NCBI RefSeq assembly: GCF_002095485.1
Contig: NZ_MLFS01000035.1
Span: 1 to 49,496 of the forward strand
Reading direction: 5' to 3'
DNA: 49,496 nucleotides
From: Pantoea wallisii
GTDB lineage: Bacteria; Pseudomonadota; Gammaproteobacteria; Enterobacterales; Enterobacteriaceae
Shown here in pieces: positions 1 to 8,705 of the stretch (the first letter of the stretch is position 1; each line of letters opens with the position of its first letter). Made by a program: the position numbers and the translations under genes. Below the pieces are notes generated by a model that was not told the DNA's origin, did not search any database, and was given only the letters and a program-made list of their open reading frames with translations.

Positions 1-670
1 CCGAGGAGATGCCGGCGCTGAAATTGCCACTGACCACGGCTGAAACTGCTTCGCCGTGCCGGTCACGGAATTGCCAGCGTTGACCGGCAAACCGGCTATA
101 GTGCAGGCAGTTGTGCTGTGAAAGCGCCTCTGGCGTCTGCGGATGACCATGCTGCTGCACATACACGGGCGACGCGCACACCACCGACGGGCACGACCCC
201 AGACGCCGCGCAATCGCCCCTGGTTCAGGATCGTCGGTAATGCGTATCGCCACATCAATACGCTCACCCACCAGGCTGACCGGTTGATTATTGATCTCGA
301 GTTCAAGGCGTACCGCCGGATAGCGCGCCAGGAATGCCGGAATCATCGGCCCGAGAATATGCGTAGCGGTGGAGTGCGCGCAGGCAACGCGCAGCGTGCC
401 GTGCGGTTCGCTACTGGCGCCCGGGCCGGCAATCTCTTCTGCCAGACGCGAGAGCGCGCGGGTTTTCTCAAGCACTTTTTCCCCGGCAGGCGTAATGGTT
501 AACCGGCGTGACGATCGATGTAGTAACCGCGCGCCCGCCCACTTCTCCATCTCATCAAGATAACGGCTGACCATCGGCCGTGAAATATTCAGTGCGCGCG
601 CCGCTGCGCTCAGGCTCCCCAGTTCACAGATGCGATTAAACACCAGCGCCGCTGTCACTCTGTCCATCAT
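1..670 (-). CDS. LysR-family transcriptional regulator (partial, 3' end outside window)
   Basis: Reading the minus strand from the ATGATG at 670/667 gives an open frame that stays open to the window edge (about 223 codons), so the C-terminus is missing. The N-terminus is a typical LysR winged helix-turn-helix: residues about 5-60 hold SAAARALNISRPMVSRYLDE followed by the hinge LLHRSSRRLT. The start of the effector-binding domain follows (GTLRVACAHS, then the VAIRIT segment of LysR sensor domains). It is divergent from the exported metallo-beta-lactamase-fold gene that begins at 785, the usual LysR/target arrangement, so that gene is its most likely target. The ligand cannot be read from the sequence. 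The frame is uninterrupted; nothing suggests a pseudogene. Confidence 0.88.
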   Translation of the reverse strand, partial: MMDRVTAALVFNRICELGSLSAAARALNISRPMVSRYLDEMEKWAGARLLHRSSRRLTITPAGEKVLEKTRALSRLAEEIAGPGASSEPHGTLRVACAHSTATHILGPMIPAFLARYPAVRLELEINNQPVSLVGERIDVAIRITDDPEPGAIARRLGSCPSVVCASPVYVQQHGHPQTPEALSQHNCLHYSRFAGQRWQFRDRHGEAVSAVVSGNFSAGISS

Positions 671-784
671 GGCTCCATCCGATCGTTTTACGAAACTGAT
701 CATATCTGATTGCGGGAATTCTGCCAGCCACGGAAATCCTTACAATAATGCGCCATGGCAAACCGCCACACTAAGGATAACGAA

Positions 785-1636
785 ATGAAAATTAACACCC
801 TGACGCTGATCATGGCGGGCTTCGCGGCACCCGCCTTCGCCGCGCCACTGCATCTGGATGTCTACAATCCACAGGAGAAAGGGATTTTTCCGGTCTCCTC
901 GACGCTGGTTTCAGGTCCCCATGAGGCGATGCTGTTTGATGCCCAGTTCAGCCCGCAAGATGGCGAAAAGCTGGTAGAGATGATCAAAGCCAGCGGGAAA
1001 ACGCTGAAGCAGATCGTTATTACCTCCGGCGATCCTGATTTCTATTTTGGTCTGGAGCCGCTCGTTAGCGCTTTCCCGGAGACAAAAATTGTTGCCTCAC
1101 CGCGGGTGGTCGCGCATATCCGCGCCACCAAAGAGGCCAAGCTGAAATACTGGGGGCCACAAATGAAAGAGGGAGCGCCGCATCAGCTGTTTGTACCGCA
1201 GGTGAAGCAGCAGACTCACTTCAGCATTGACGGTGAACGTATTGAGCTGCGTCATGCGGCAGAGCAGTCCGCTTATGTCTGGATTCCATCCAGCAAAGCT
1301 ATCCTGGGCGGCACGGTGATCTCATCGGGTATTCACGTCTGGACCGCCGATACGCAAACTCCGGCCAGCCGGGCCGCATGGCGTAAAGTATTGCGTGAAA
1401 TCCGGCATCTCAAGCCCGATGTGGTGATCCCTGGTCACTATCTTGGTGAGCGTCCGGCAGGCGATCGGGCAGTGGCGTTTACGCTGGATTATCTGCAAAC
1501 GTTTGAAAAAGCGCTGCAGCAGCATAAAGGATCGGCTGCGGTGGTAAGCAGCATGAAAGCCGCCTGGCCGACGCTGGCGGACGAGAGTTCGCTGACGCTG
1601 AGCGCAAAAGTGAACAGCGGCGAGATGCAGTGGTGA
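785..1636 (+). CDS. Exported metallo-beta-lactamase-fold protein with altered metal motif
   Basis: A 283-residue protein with a Sec signal peptide (MKIN..., cleavage near AFA|A at about residue 19). I chose the ATG at 785 because AAGGA lies just upstream and the signal peptide begins there; a longer frame from 755 has no good ribosome site. The fold is indicated by the early strands (LVSGPHEAMLFDAQF) and by VVIPGHYLG near residue 218. The position of the usual HxHxDH zinc motif reads T-S-G-D-P-D-F at residues 80-86, so both histidines of the first cluster are absent while D85 is kept. I believe a subgroup of exported MBL proteins has an H-x-D-P-D-[FY] version, and this one also lacks its histidine. 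The protein may bind one metal, bind it differently, or be non-catalytic. It stands alone, divergent from a LysR gene. The substrate is unknown. Confidence 0.75.
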   Translation: MKINTLTLIMAGFAAPAFAAPLHLDVYNPQEKGIFPVSSTLVSGPHEAMLFDAQFSPQDGEKLVEMIKASGKTLKQIVITSGDPDFYFGLEPLVSAFPETKIVASPRVVAHIRATKEAKLKYWGPQMKEGAPHQLFVPQVKQQTHFSIDGERIELRHAAEQSAYVWIPSSKAILGGTVISSGIHVWTADTQTPASRAAWRKVLREIRHLKPDVVIPGHYLGERPAGDRAVAFTLDYLQTFEKALQQHKGSAAVVSSMKAAWPTLADESSLTLSAKVNSGEMQW

Positions 1637-1715
1637 TGAGCACCGCCCTGCAGGTCAGCCGCGGTTCAACATTTTAAGCGCGCGAGCGAGAGCGACCCAT
1701 CAGGGACGCCATCGG

Positions 1716-2909
1716 TTAACGCCCGGCTTCCCGCCCCAGCCAGAAGACCTCGGGCGGGCTGTGCATCAGGAAATTTTGGTGCGAAATATTCCACGCATAG
1801 GCGCCCGCCAGGCTGAATACCAGCCAGTCTCCCACCGCCAGTGCGGCGACTGGCTGCTGGCGTGCCAGCACATCTTTCGGCGTGCATAGCTGGCCCACCA
1901 GCGTCACCTGCTCATTGTAGATCCACGCCGGGTTCTGCTCACGCCGCATCACGCTAAATGGGTGGTTATGGCTCTGCGCCGCCGGCGTGCGGAAGTGGTG
2001 CGTTCCGCCACGTCCGATGGCAAACCACTCGCCCAGATTCTTCTTTATGTCCAGCACTTCCATTACGTAATAACCGCAGCCGGCAGCAATATAGCGGCCA
2101 CACTCAAAGCGCAGCGTCCAGCCACGCGCCTGGCTCACAGAGACAATATCCGGCAGGCGCTGGCAAAAACGCGCCCAGTCAAAGTGCTGCGTCGGGTCAG
2201 CGTAATTAATACCGATACCGCCGCCAACGTTGATCAAGGCGATCGATAACTGCCAACGCTCGCACCACATCTGCACTTTTTCCAGATAGAGACGCATCAG
2301 CGCCAGATGGTTATCCACATCCAGCTGGTGTGACATCAGATGGAAATGGAAACCGTGCAGGCTAAGCCGCGGCGACGCGGCGATCTCACTGAGCGCAGCC
2401 GGTAACTCCTCCTCATCAAGCCCAAACGGCGTCGGTTTCCCGCCCATCATCAGGCGCGTACCGCCAATGCCCTCCAGCGCGACGTTCATACGCAACAGCA
2501 CCTTAACGGTTTGGTTCTCGCGCTGCGCGATAGCGTGGAGACGACATAGCTCCGTCAGACTTTCAACGTGCAGCACGTCAACGCCATGCTGCACCGCCTG
2601 CTGCAGCTCGCTCTCCAGTTTCCCCGGCCCGCCAAAGATCAACGGCTTGCCTGGCACCTGCTCGCGTAACCAGCTGAGTTCGCCGCCGGAAGCTGCCTCA
2701 AACCCATCGACGTAATCGCTCAGCGCATGCAGCACGGGCGCTTCCGGATTAGCTTTTGCCGCATAAAACAGCTCGCAGCCGGTCGGTAAGGCGCGGCGCA
2801 TGGCGCTGATGTGCTGGCGCAGCGCCGCAAGATCGTAGAGATAAGCACAGAACGGCTCTGTGCGCTGCTGCTGCAACTGTTGCAGCGTCTGTTGTACCTG
2901 CGGCGTCAC
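1716..2909 (-). CDS. pvsE: Group III PLP-dependent decarboxylase of siderophore synthesis (PvsE/AcsE type)
   Basis: A 397-residue fold-type III pyridoxal-phosphate decarboxylase of the DAP/ornithine decarboxylase superfamily. Visible landmarks are the PLP lysine K52 in FYAAKANP, the HGFHFHLMSH strand at 186-194, the phosphate-binding GGGIGINY at 229-236, ECGR at 269-272, and the catalytic cysteine region GQLCTPKD near C342. In vibrioferrin and achromobactin synthesis this enzyme decarboxylates a citryl-serine intermediate to give the ethanolamine unit. It is the last gene of the operon. Its start is a GTG at 2909 with GAGGAG upstream, and GTGA overlaps the stop of the preceding NIS synthetase, implying translational coupling. 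The position after pvsABCD-like genes matches vibrioferrin gene order. Family and pathway are well supported; the exact product is inferred. Confidence 0.85.
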   Translation of the reverse strand: MTPQVQQTLQQLQQQRTEPFCAYLYDLAALRQHISAMRRALPTGCELFYAAKANPEAPVLHALSDYVDGFEAASGGELSWLREQVPGKPLIFGGPGKLESELQQAVQHGVDVLHVESLTELCRLHAIAQRENQTVKVLLRMNVALEGIGGTRLMMGGKPTPFGLDEEELPAALSEIAASPRLSLHGFHFHLMSHQLDVDNHLALMRLYLEKVQMWCERWQLSIALINVGGGIGINYADPTQHFDWARFCQRLPDIVSVSQARGWTLRFECGRYIAAGCGYYVMEVLDIKKNLGEWFAIGRGGTHHFRTPAAQSHNHPFSVMRREQNPAWIYNEQVTLVGQLCTPKDVLARQQPVAALAVGDWLVFSLAGAYAWNISHQNFLMHSPPEVFWLGREAGR

Positions 2910-4663
2910 CGGGCGCTCCTCATCGGATGGTTCATCAGGGTGTAATCAGCGTGTTTATCCGCTTTCTGTAACAGCCGGGTCTTCAGGTTGTTTTTAGAAG
3001 GGATCGCGCCACCCGCCAGTACGGCAGCGATCTCCGGCTGCTGCTGCCAGCGCGCCAGCCGTGTAGCCAGCCTGTCCCACAGCTGTTGCTCCAGCCGGCG
3101 ATCGCCATCGGCCAGCCGGAAGAGCAGCTCAGAGAGATGATTGATTAACAGGCAGTAAGCCACGCGGCGCCAGCCCTGTTCACGGCTATACCAGACAGAG
3201 TGACGCGCACGGTCAGACATCGCTGCCAGATCGCTCGCCGTCCAGCGTTCTGTGGTCAGCTTGGTCCCCTCAAGATCGCGAATCCACACCGCCGTGGGCA
3301 GATGGTTCTCCATCGCCAGCAATACGTTCTGCAGATGCGGCTCAAACACCAGGCCTTCGGTGAAAAATGCCTCCAGCACGCCAGGCAGCAACAGATCCAG
3401 ATAGCGATCCAGCCACAGCTGGCTGGCCTGCTGCCGGGAGAGGGACTGCGCCTGGCCCAGCTGCTGCAGCGTGGTTTGCAAAGGAGAGTTGCCGTCACGA
3501 TCAAGCGCGAACAGCGTGGCAGCCAGCCAGGGCTGCTCATCACGCAGATTCTCGCGATACAGAATGCCAAAGCACTCCTGCAGATGACGCACATCTTCCG
3601 CTTCATGACTCTGCGCCACCGCAGAGAAATCCAGGCTGGTGGCCGCTGGCTCACGCATGATATGAAAACCTGGCGTCTGCGCCTCCAGTCGGGCAAACGG
3701 CTGGGCCAGCAGCTGGTTTAGCGCCACTGCACTCTCCAGCTCGTACCAGGCATTCTTGCGCACGCAGTTGGTCAGGCGCACATGGATTGAACATTTCAGG
3801 TAATAGGGTAAATCGGCACGGTAGAGCGTGCGCACGGACGAGGTTGCCGCAAACGCTGGCCCTTGCGCCCCAAGCGGCGCGATCAGACCGGCCTGCGCCG
3901 CGCGCTTATAGAGCGGCGAGGCGAAAATGTGCGGCACCTCCCACGGGTGGCAGGGATAGCAATCCTTTCCGTTAAGATCATCAAGCATGGCTGTTACCGG
4001 CGCAGTGCCGCGCACCTGCAACAGTGCGGGATCGATGCGGAACCAGAATAACGGGAAGCGCGCCGCCACTTCAGGTGAACAGGCCAGCAGCGCCTGTGGC
4101 GTCACGCCCTGACGGCTTTTCGGGCTGGGATGCATGGGATGGCCCCACAACAGCCCCTCTTCACTGCGGATATAACTGTGCGCCGCATCCTGGTGTGGCG
4201 CCTGCTGCAGGAAAGCCGTTGCAACCTGCACGCTATTTTCAATCTGCTCCATCAGCTCCAGATCGGGCAACTGCCCGGTCTGACGCACCATGTCGTTAAC
4301 CAGTAATGCCACCGCTTCGCGGCAACTTATTGCGCGCCACGGGCGACCAAACTGTTTCACGAAAGGCGAGCCGGTGTAATCACCGCGCCCCAGCAGGCTC
4401 CAGCGCGTGGCGCGGATGGCAAAGAGCGAACCCTCCGTACCGCCCGGCGCCAGCATGACGACATCGCCCGATACCATGCGGCTGGCCAGTGACAACGGAA
4501 TATTTCCCCCCTGCGCCAGCGTCACACGTCCCGCCGGGCGCGCAAACTCCCGGATATAGCAGTTCAGTAGCGCGGTCAGGCCAGCAAACTCTGCCTGCTC
4601 CCGCTCAGGCGATACTTTGGGGGTCTGTAACGGATGTTCACGAACCGCGAGTGATGCGGACAT
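2906..4663 (-). CDS. pvsD: NIS siderophore synthetase, IucA/IucC family (PvsD-like)
   Basis: A 585-residue ATP-dependent NIS synthetase that condenses a carboxylate such as citrate with an amine or alcohol. Motifs in order: GHPMHPSPKSRQG at 174-186, YLKCSIHVRLTN with R302 after it at 288-302 (ATP/substrate region), FEPHLQNVLL at 440-449, and IRDLEGTKL at 461-469, all hallmarks of the IucA/IucC fold. A longer frame begins at 4711, but the ATG at 4663 has GAGG eight bases upstream, so I use it. It overlaps the 3' end of the MFS gene by 26 bases and is coupled to the decarboxylase by a 4-base overlap. By position it corresponds to PvsD, which in vibrioferrin synthesis joins citrate and serine. 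Which of the two NIS enzymes here performs which step is inference. Confidence 0.87.
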   Translation of the reverse strand: MSASLAVREHPLQTPKVSPEREQAEFAGLTALLNCYIREFARPAGRVTLAQGGNIPLSLASRMVSGDVVMLAPGGTEGSLFAIRATRWSLLGRGDYTGSPFVKQFGRPWRAISCREAVALLVNDMVRQTGQLPDLELMEQIENSVQVATAFLQQAPHQDAAHSYIRSEEGLLWGHPMHPSPKSRQGVTPQALLACSPEVAARFPLFWFRIDPALLQVRGTAPVTAMLDDLNGKDCYPCHPWEVPHIFASPLYKRAAQAGLIAPLGAQGPAFAATSSVRTLYRADLPYYLKCSIHVRLTNCVRKNAWYELESAVALNQLLAQPFARLEAQTPGFHIMREPAATSLDFSAVAQSHEAEDVRHLQECFGILYRENLRDEQPWLAATLFALDRDGNSPLQTTLQQLGQAQSLSRQQASQLWLDRYLDLLLPGVLEAFFTEGLVFEPHLQNVLLAMENHLPTAVWIRDLEGTKLTTERWTASDLAAMSDRARHSVWYSREQGWRRVAYCLLINHLSELLFRLADGDRRLEQQLWDRLATRLARWQQQPEIAAVLAGGAIPSKNNLKTRLLQKADKHADYTLMNHPMRSAR

Positions 4664-5795
4664 AACCTGATCCTCGTAATGATGAAGTAACAAAGATGAA
4701 CGCGGCGCCAAGTGCCGCTAACGCTGATGCCAGCCAGGGCGCCTGCAGTGAAAAATGTGCTACCAGCCAGCCCGCGCTGAGTCCGGCGGCGACGCCGGCC
4801 CACTTGCCTGCCGCATCAATGTGTCCAAACTGTTTACCGGCGCTGTTGCGCGGGATTGTCTCGCTCAGCAGTTGATTAGCGCCGCTATAGGCCAGCAGCA
4901 TGCCAAAACCAAACAGCGTGCGTGCCAGAAGCAGCGTTGCGGGATCATCCAGCACGCCGTGCCAGAGCGCCGCCAAAGCCATCAGTAGCATGCCAGGCAC
5001 AAAGAAGGTGCTGCGCCCGCGCAACCGGTGCCAGAGCGGCAGCAGCAGCAGATAGATCAGGTGCGGCCAGCTGTAAAACAGACCTGTGACTACCTCCTGA
5101 TGCAGCCAGTGGACGGCATATGGCAGGAAATAGGGAAAGGTGATGACCATGGCGAAGTTGAACAGAAACTGCAGGGTCCAGAGCGGCAACAGCGCAGGAC
5201 GTTCGGTGGACGTGGGTGAAGTTACCCTTTCGCGTGACGTTGTAACATCTTCGGGCAGTTTAAGACTGAGTATCAAGCCCGCAAGCGGCAGAATGCTCAA
5301 TCCCAGCCACAGATGCTGACCGATATGCGGCAGCAGCATCAGAACGGCCCCTATCAGCGGCGGCGCGCTCAGCAGCGCCAGCCGGGCTGAAAACTGCGTC
5401 CAGTTCAGCGCTTTTGCCAGCGCATCGCCCTGCATATGCTGCGATAAATAGCCATTAGCCGCGGCCAGCGTACCGCCTGCCAGCCCCTGCAGGGCCAGCG
5501 CGATAATCAGCCACGGTAGCGAAGGCGCAATCCCCGCCAGCAGAAACGCGCCGGTCAGGCCAGCCAGCGCCCGCTGCAGCGACAGCCGCCGACCATAGCG
5601 ATCGGCAAAACGGCCCCACCATGCCGCAGAGAGTGCTGTCATCACCGCCGGTAAGCTGAACAACACGCCAGCCCACGGGCTCTGCTCGCCCAGGCCGAAG
5701 CCACTTAGCAGGCGTGGCAGGTAGAGCGGTACCCCCAGCACGGTGAAGGCCGCAAGGAAATGGCAGGTCAGCACCACCAGTAACGTATGGCGCAT
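4638..5795 (-). CDS. pvsC: MFS siderophore exporter (PvsC-like)
   Basis: A 385-residue major facilitator protein with about twelve hydrophobic segments. The loop 2-3 signature of MFS antiporters is visible as GRFADRYGRR at residues 61-70, and a second helix-rich half begins after the hydrophilic stretch near residues 185-200. Its place between the two NIS synthetases is exactly that of pvsC in vibrioferrin operons, where it exports the finished siderophore across the inner membrane. The ATG at 5795 overlaps the TAA of the upstream NIS gene by one base (TAATG). The C-terminus overlaps the next gene by 26 bases. An MFS exporter is clear from sequence; the cargo is inferred from context. Confidence 0.85.
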   Translation of the reverse strand: MRHTLLVVLTCHFLAAFTVLGVPLYLPRLLSGFGLGEQSPWAGVLFSLPAVMTALSAAWWGRFADRYGRRLSLQRALAGLTGAFLLAGIAPSLPWLIIALALQGLAGGTLAAANGYLSQHMQGDALAKALNWTQFSARLALLSAPPLIGAVLMLLPHIGQHLWLGLSILPLAGLILSLKLPEDVTTSRERVTSPTSTERPALLPLWTLQFLFNFAMVITFPYFLPYAVHWLHQEVVTGLFYSWPHLIYLLLLPLWHRLRGRSTFFVPGMLLMALAALWHGVLDDPATLLLARTLFGFGMLLAYSGANQLLSETIPRNSAGKQFGHIDAAGKWAGVAAGLSAGWLVAHFSLQAPWLASALAALGAAFIFVTSSLRGSGYVRITRGS

Positions 5796-7507
5796 TAGTG
5801 CGCGCCCCGTTGCAGGAAGTTAGGTCCGCTCTGACCGTAGAACTTGTTGATATCCGCTGCACCAGACGCCTGCTTGCTGAGCAAGCTGCCGCTCAGCAGC
5901 AGATACTTCACCGGCTGCGTTTTGGCGCTGAAGAGCTGTTCGCGGGCAAAGGCAGTGGCGACGCCCTCCGCCTCCAGGCGTACCAGGCTGCTCTCCAGCG
6001 CGGCACGCAGCGTGTGGTAGGCGGCTTCGCGATCCAACAGATTTGCCGCTGCCAGACTCTCCAGCACGGCCGCCAGGCACAACTGCAGCGTGATGGTGAT
6101 AAACATCTGCGCCAGCGCGCTCTCATCCTCAACGCAGATCCGTTCATCGCGCAGCTGCGCAAGGCGTTCCGCCAGCGGCGGGCAGGCGGCACGGAAGCGC
6201 TGCGGCAGAATACGGGCCGCATCGTTATCCTTCATCACCAGCGTCAGCGCTTCGCCCGGCGTCATACTGAGCACCGCGTTTTGCTGGTTCGACTCCAGCG
6301 CAATGCCGTAGCGCAGCCACAGCGTCAGGTGCACATCTGCCATGAGCTGACAGTAGTCGCGCCACCACTGCGTGGCATCCGGCATCCCCGCCTGCTCCAG
6401 CAGCGAGGCGAGATAGAGCCGGCCATCCGGCAATTTACTGCCGAGCGCCGCCACCGGCAGCAGCGTTTCGCCTGCACGGGGTGAAGCATAGCGGCGCAGC
6501 AGAAAGGCCAGCTGCTTCTCCTCAGCCACATGGCCGCAGAAACGCTCGTCGACGTGGCGATACTTGCCGCGCAGCAGGCTGTCCTGTGCGCCAATCTCTG
6601 TCAGCACCCCGGCGAACCACTGGCCGTCATAGAGCGTCGACGGTTTAATCAGGCGAATATTTTTCTGCCCTAAGGTGCGCATGCTGAGCGGTATTTTGAG
6701 ATGGTCAGCCGGGAAATCAGCCAGCTGCACGGTGCGTACCGACAGTGTGGGATAGACATCCAGCCAGGCCTTCGGTGCCACCACTGCGCCAGCCGGCAGG
6801 GTGTTCAGGTGCGGCAGCGTCAGCGGATGGACCGGAATCAGCGCAGAGTCGCGGAACTGAGCATCCTCCAGCCCAACCTGATGGGGTTGTGGCCACCATG
6901 CCGGTCGGGCAGCCGGCTCCGTCAGGGTCAACTGTTCACGCGGCAGCGCCAGCCAGCGCAGCGTGAAGCGCTGGCAAAACTCCGGGGCATACTGGCGCAG
7001 ATCCGCTTCGCTGAAGCCAAACTTGGCGCGCGCCGTGGGGTAGTAAGGGTGATCAAGAAAGCTCGCCAGCTGGTCGGCATGGCGCAGGCGTTCGCCCCAA
7101 CTCATGGCGACGGGCGGGCGCAACAGCGTCTCGCTCTGCTGCAGAAACGCCGCAGCGCACAGCTCGCCTTGCGCTACTGCAGCGTCGGCCTCCTCTTTAT
7201 AGGTAGCGAACAGCTGGCGCGTCTCATCTTCCCCATCGGGCATTATCGCAGCCAGCCAGGCCGCATAGCCCGCTTGTGGCTGCCAGCCCGTTGCGGTGCG
7301 CACCTCCCACTCCGGGCTGATTGCGCGCCAGTACTGCATATAATCGCTGGGACGCACCGCCAGCCGCAGCACGGTGCGTTCCGCAGGATAGAGTAGCCAC
7401 TGCTGGCCCTGCTCAACCACCAGGCGTGAGCGGCTTATAAGCCCGCTCACATCTTCGCGCAGACAGGTATCGACAATGCGCAGGGTGATGTAGTCGTGCT
7501 GATTCAT
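5795..7507 (-). CDS. pvsB: NIS siderophore synthetase, IucA/IucC family (PvsB-like)
   Basis: A 570-residue IucA/IucC-type synthetase, clearly different in sequence from the second one in this operon. Landmarks: HPYYPTARAKFGF at 153-165 (the HPxxPxxKxxxGF signature), SALIPVHPLTLP at 221-232, HLKIPLSMRTLGQKN at 269-283, then LESNQQNAV and LVMKDNDAARI in the C-terminal half. In vibrioferrin synthesis PvsB attaches the 2-ketoglutarate-derived unit. The ATG at 7507 has GGGAG nine bases upstream and overlaps the stop of the ATP-grasp gene (ATGA); a longer frame from 7522 is less likely. Two NIS enzymes plus one decarboxylase plus one ATP-grasp ligase is the vibrioferrin gene set, not the achromobactin one, which has three NIS enzymes. 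Confidence 0.86.
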   Translation of the reverse strand: MNQHDYITLRIVDTCLREDVSGLISRSRLVVEQGQQWLLYPAERTVLRLAVRPSDYMQYWRAISPEWEVRTATGWQPQAGYAAWLAAIMPDGEDETRQLFATYKEEADAAVAQGELCAAAFLQQSETLLRPPVAMSWGERLRHADQLASFLDHPYYPTARAKFGFSEADLRQYAPEFCQRFTLRWLALPREQLTLTEPAARPAWWPQPHQVGLEDAQFRDSALIPVHPLTLPHLNTLPAGAVVAPKAWLDVYPTLSVRTVQLADFPADHLKIPLSMRTLGQKNIRLIKPSTLYDGQWFAGVLTEIGAQDSLLRGKYRHVDERFCGHVAEEKQLAFLLRRYASPRAGETLLPVAALGSKLPDGRLYLASLLEQAGMPDATQWWRDYCQLMADVHLTLWLRYGIALESNQQNAVLSMTPGEALTLVMKDNDAARILPQRFRAACPPLAERLAQLRDERICVEDESALAQMFITITLQLCLAAVLESLAAANLLDREAAYHTLRAALESSLVRLEAEGVATAFAREQLFSAKTQPVKYLLLSGSLLSKQASGAADINKFYGQSGPNFLQRGAH

Positions 7508-8673
7508 GGTGCGATCTCCCACGTCAGTGCCGTCAGGGTGCGTGCTGCAAGCTGTTCCAGCTGCGTACTGTCGCTGGCTTCCAGATAGAGAACGCCAAGA
7601 TAGTCTTTGTTGGAGTGCGTCAGTTCGATGCGGTCGCCCTGCGCTTTGAGCGGTCGATAGTGCAGGCCCGGTGCGGTTGCCGGCTGCGGCGCACGCTGCA
7701 GCGTGCCGCTCTGCTGCGCCACCAGATAGTGAATCAACGCTTCTCCCACCGCAGGTTTTACCGGTGGCAGTGGTTCACCCAGATGCAGCCGCAGAATCGG
7801 GCTAAACCAGCCCTCCGGCAGCAGGCGATCGAGCAGGAACTCCCGTCCGTCGCCGATGCTGCGATAGTTGATCTCAACCAGCACCGGGCCGCTGTCAGTG
7901 ACGATGAACTCGCTATGGCAGACACCCAACCCGACCCCGAACGCTTGCAGCTGCGCCAGCGCCTGCGCTCTCCAGCGCGTACTCTGTTCGCCGTCCCAGC
8001 GCGCCGCCGTTTCAACAAAGTGAGGCGGTGCGGAGAGCGTCACATCAAAGCCGCCGATAGCCACTAACTCGTTGCCATCCCCGAGCGTTTCCAGCGTGAA
8101 CAGCGGACCTTGCATAAACGCTTCGGCCAGCAGCGTCTGACGGCAGGGCAGCGAAGCAAGATAGCGCTGGCAGCTGTCGGGATCCTCAAGCAGACGCACG
8201 TCCATTGACGCCACGCCCTGCCCCGGTTTAATCACCAGCGGCCAGGGCCATTCGGCGCGGGGCTGCTCATGCGGCAGCAGCTGAACTGACCATATCGACG
8301 GTAATCCCTGCGCGTTCAGACGCTGGCGCATACGCCACTTCTCTTTCGCCGCATAGCAAATCTGCCACGCTTTCGCCGGCAGGCCGAGGGCAGTAGCGGC
8401 TATCGCCGTCGCGGTTTGCAGATGATCGCTATTGGAGAAGAGCGCGGCAGGGGTAATGCCCGATTCGGTCAGCGCGTCCAGAATCGACAGCGGATTAAAA
8501 ACTTCGCACTCAATAACGCGCACGCTGTCATCAAGCAGCTTATTGTGCGCCATAGCGTGGTCAGTGAGCATAATAACGGGATAGCCAAGACGTTGCGCTG
8601 CGGGGATAAAACCTTCAATCACCGCCGCGTTAACGACGTGACTAATGATCACATAAGGCTGATGGTTAAGCAT
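7504..8673 (-). CDS. pvsA: ATP-grasp ligase of siderophore synthesis (PvsA-like)
   Basis: A 389-residue ATP-grasp enzyme that should form an amide bond between a carboxylate intermediate and an amino acid; in vibrioferrin synthesis PvsA adds L-alanine. The N-terminal pre-ATP-grasp domain runs to about residue 110. The ATP-binding lysine loop is VIKPGQGVAS with K149, and the Mg-binding strand is VLVEINYRS near residue 265. It sits 32 bases downstream of the SbnG-like gene and is coupled to the next gene by ATGA. A weak AGG precedes the ATG at 8673. The ATP-grasp family is clear; alanine as substrate is carried over from the Pvs system and not shown by the sequence. Confidence 0.8.
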   Translation of the reverse strand: MLNHQPYVIISHVVNAAVIEGFIPAAQRLGYPVIMLTDHAMAHNKLLDDSVRVIECEVFNPLSILDALTESGITPAALFSNSDHLQTATAIAATALGLPAKAWQICYAAKEKWRMRQRLNAQGLPSIWSVQLLPHEQPRAEWPWPLVIKPGQGVASMDVRLLEDPDSCQRYLASLPCRQTLLAEAFMQGPLFTLETLGDGNELVAIGGFDVTLSAPPHFVETAARWDGEQSTRWRAQALAQLQAFGVGLGVCHSEFIVTDSGPVLVEINYRSIGDGREFLLDRLLPEGWFSPILRLHLGEPLPPVKPAVGEALIHYLVAQQSGTLQRAPQPATAPGLHYRPLKAQGDRIELTHSNKDYLGVLYLEASDSTQLEQLAARTLTALTWEIAP

Positions 8674-8705
8674 GTGTCTACCTGTTGGGTTGCAGTAACT
8701 CAGGA

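Noticed and set aside
3200..3721. 173-residue plus-strand frame opposite the PvsD-like gene
   Set aside because: Antisense shadow of the NIS synthetase; Gln/Arg-rich and without motifs.
5798..7396. Long plus-strand open frames (228 and 231 residues) opposite the PvsB-like gene
   Set aside because: They are antisense shadows of a clear NIS synthetase, rich in Arg/Gln/Leu from reversed GC-rich codons, with no recognisable motifs or ribosome sites.
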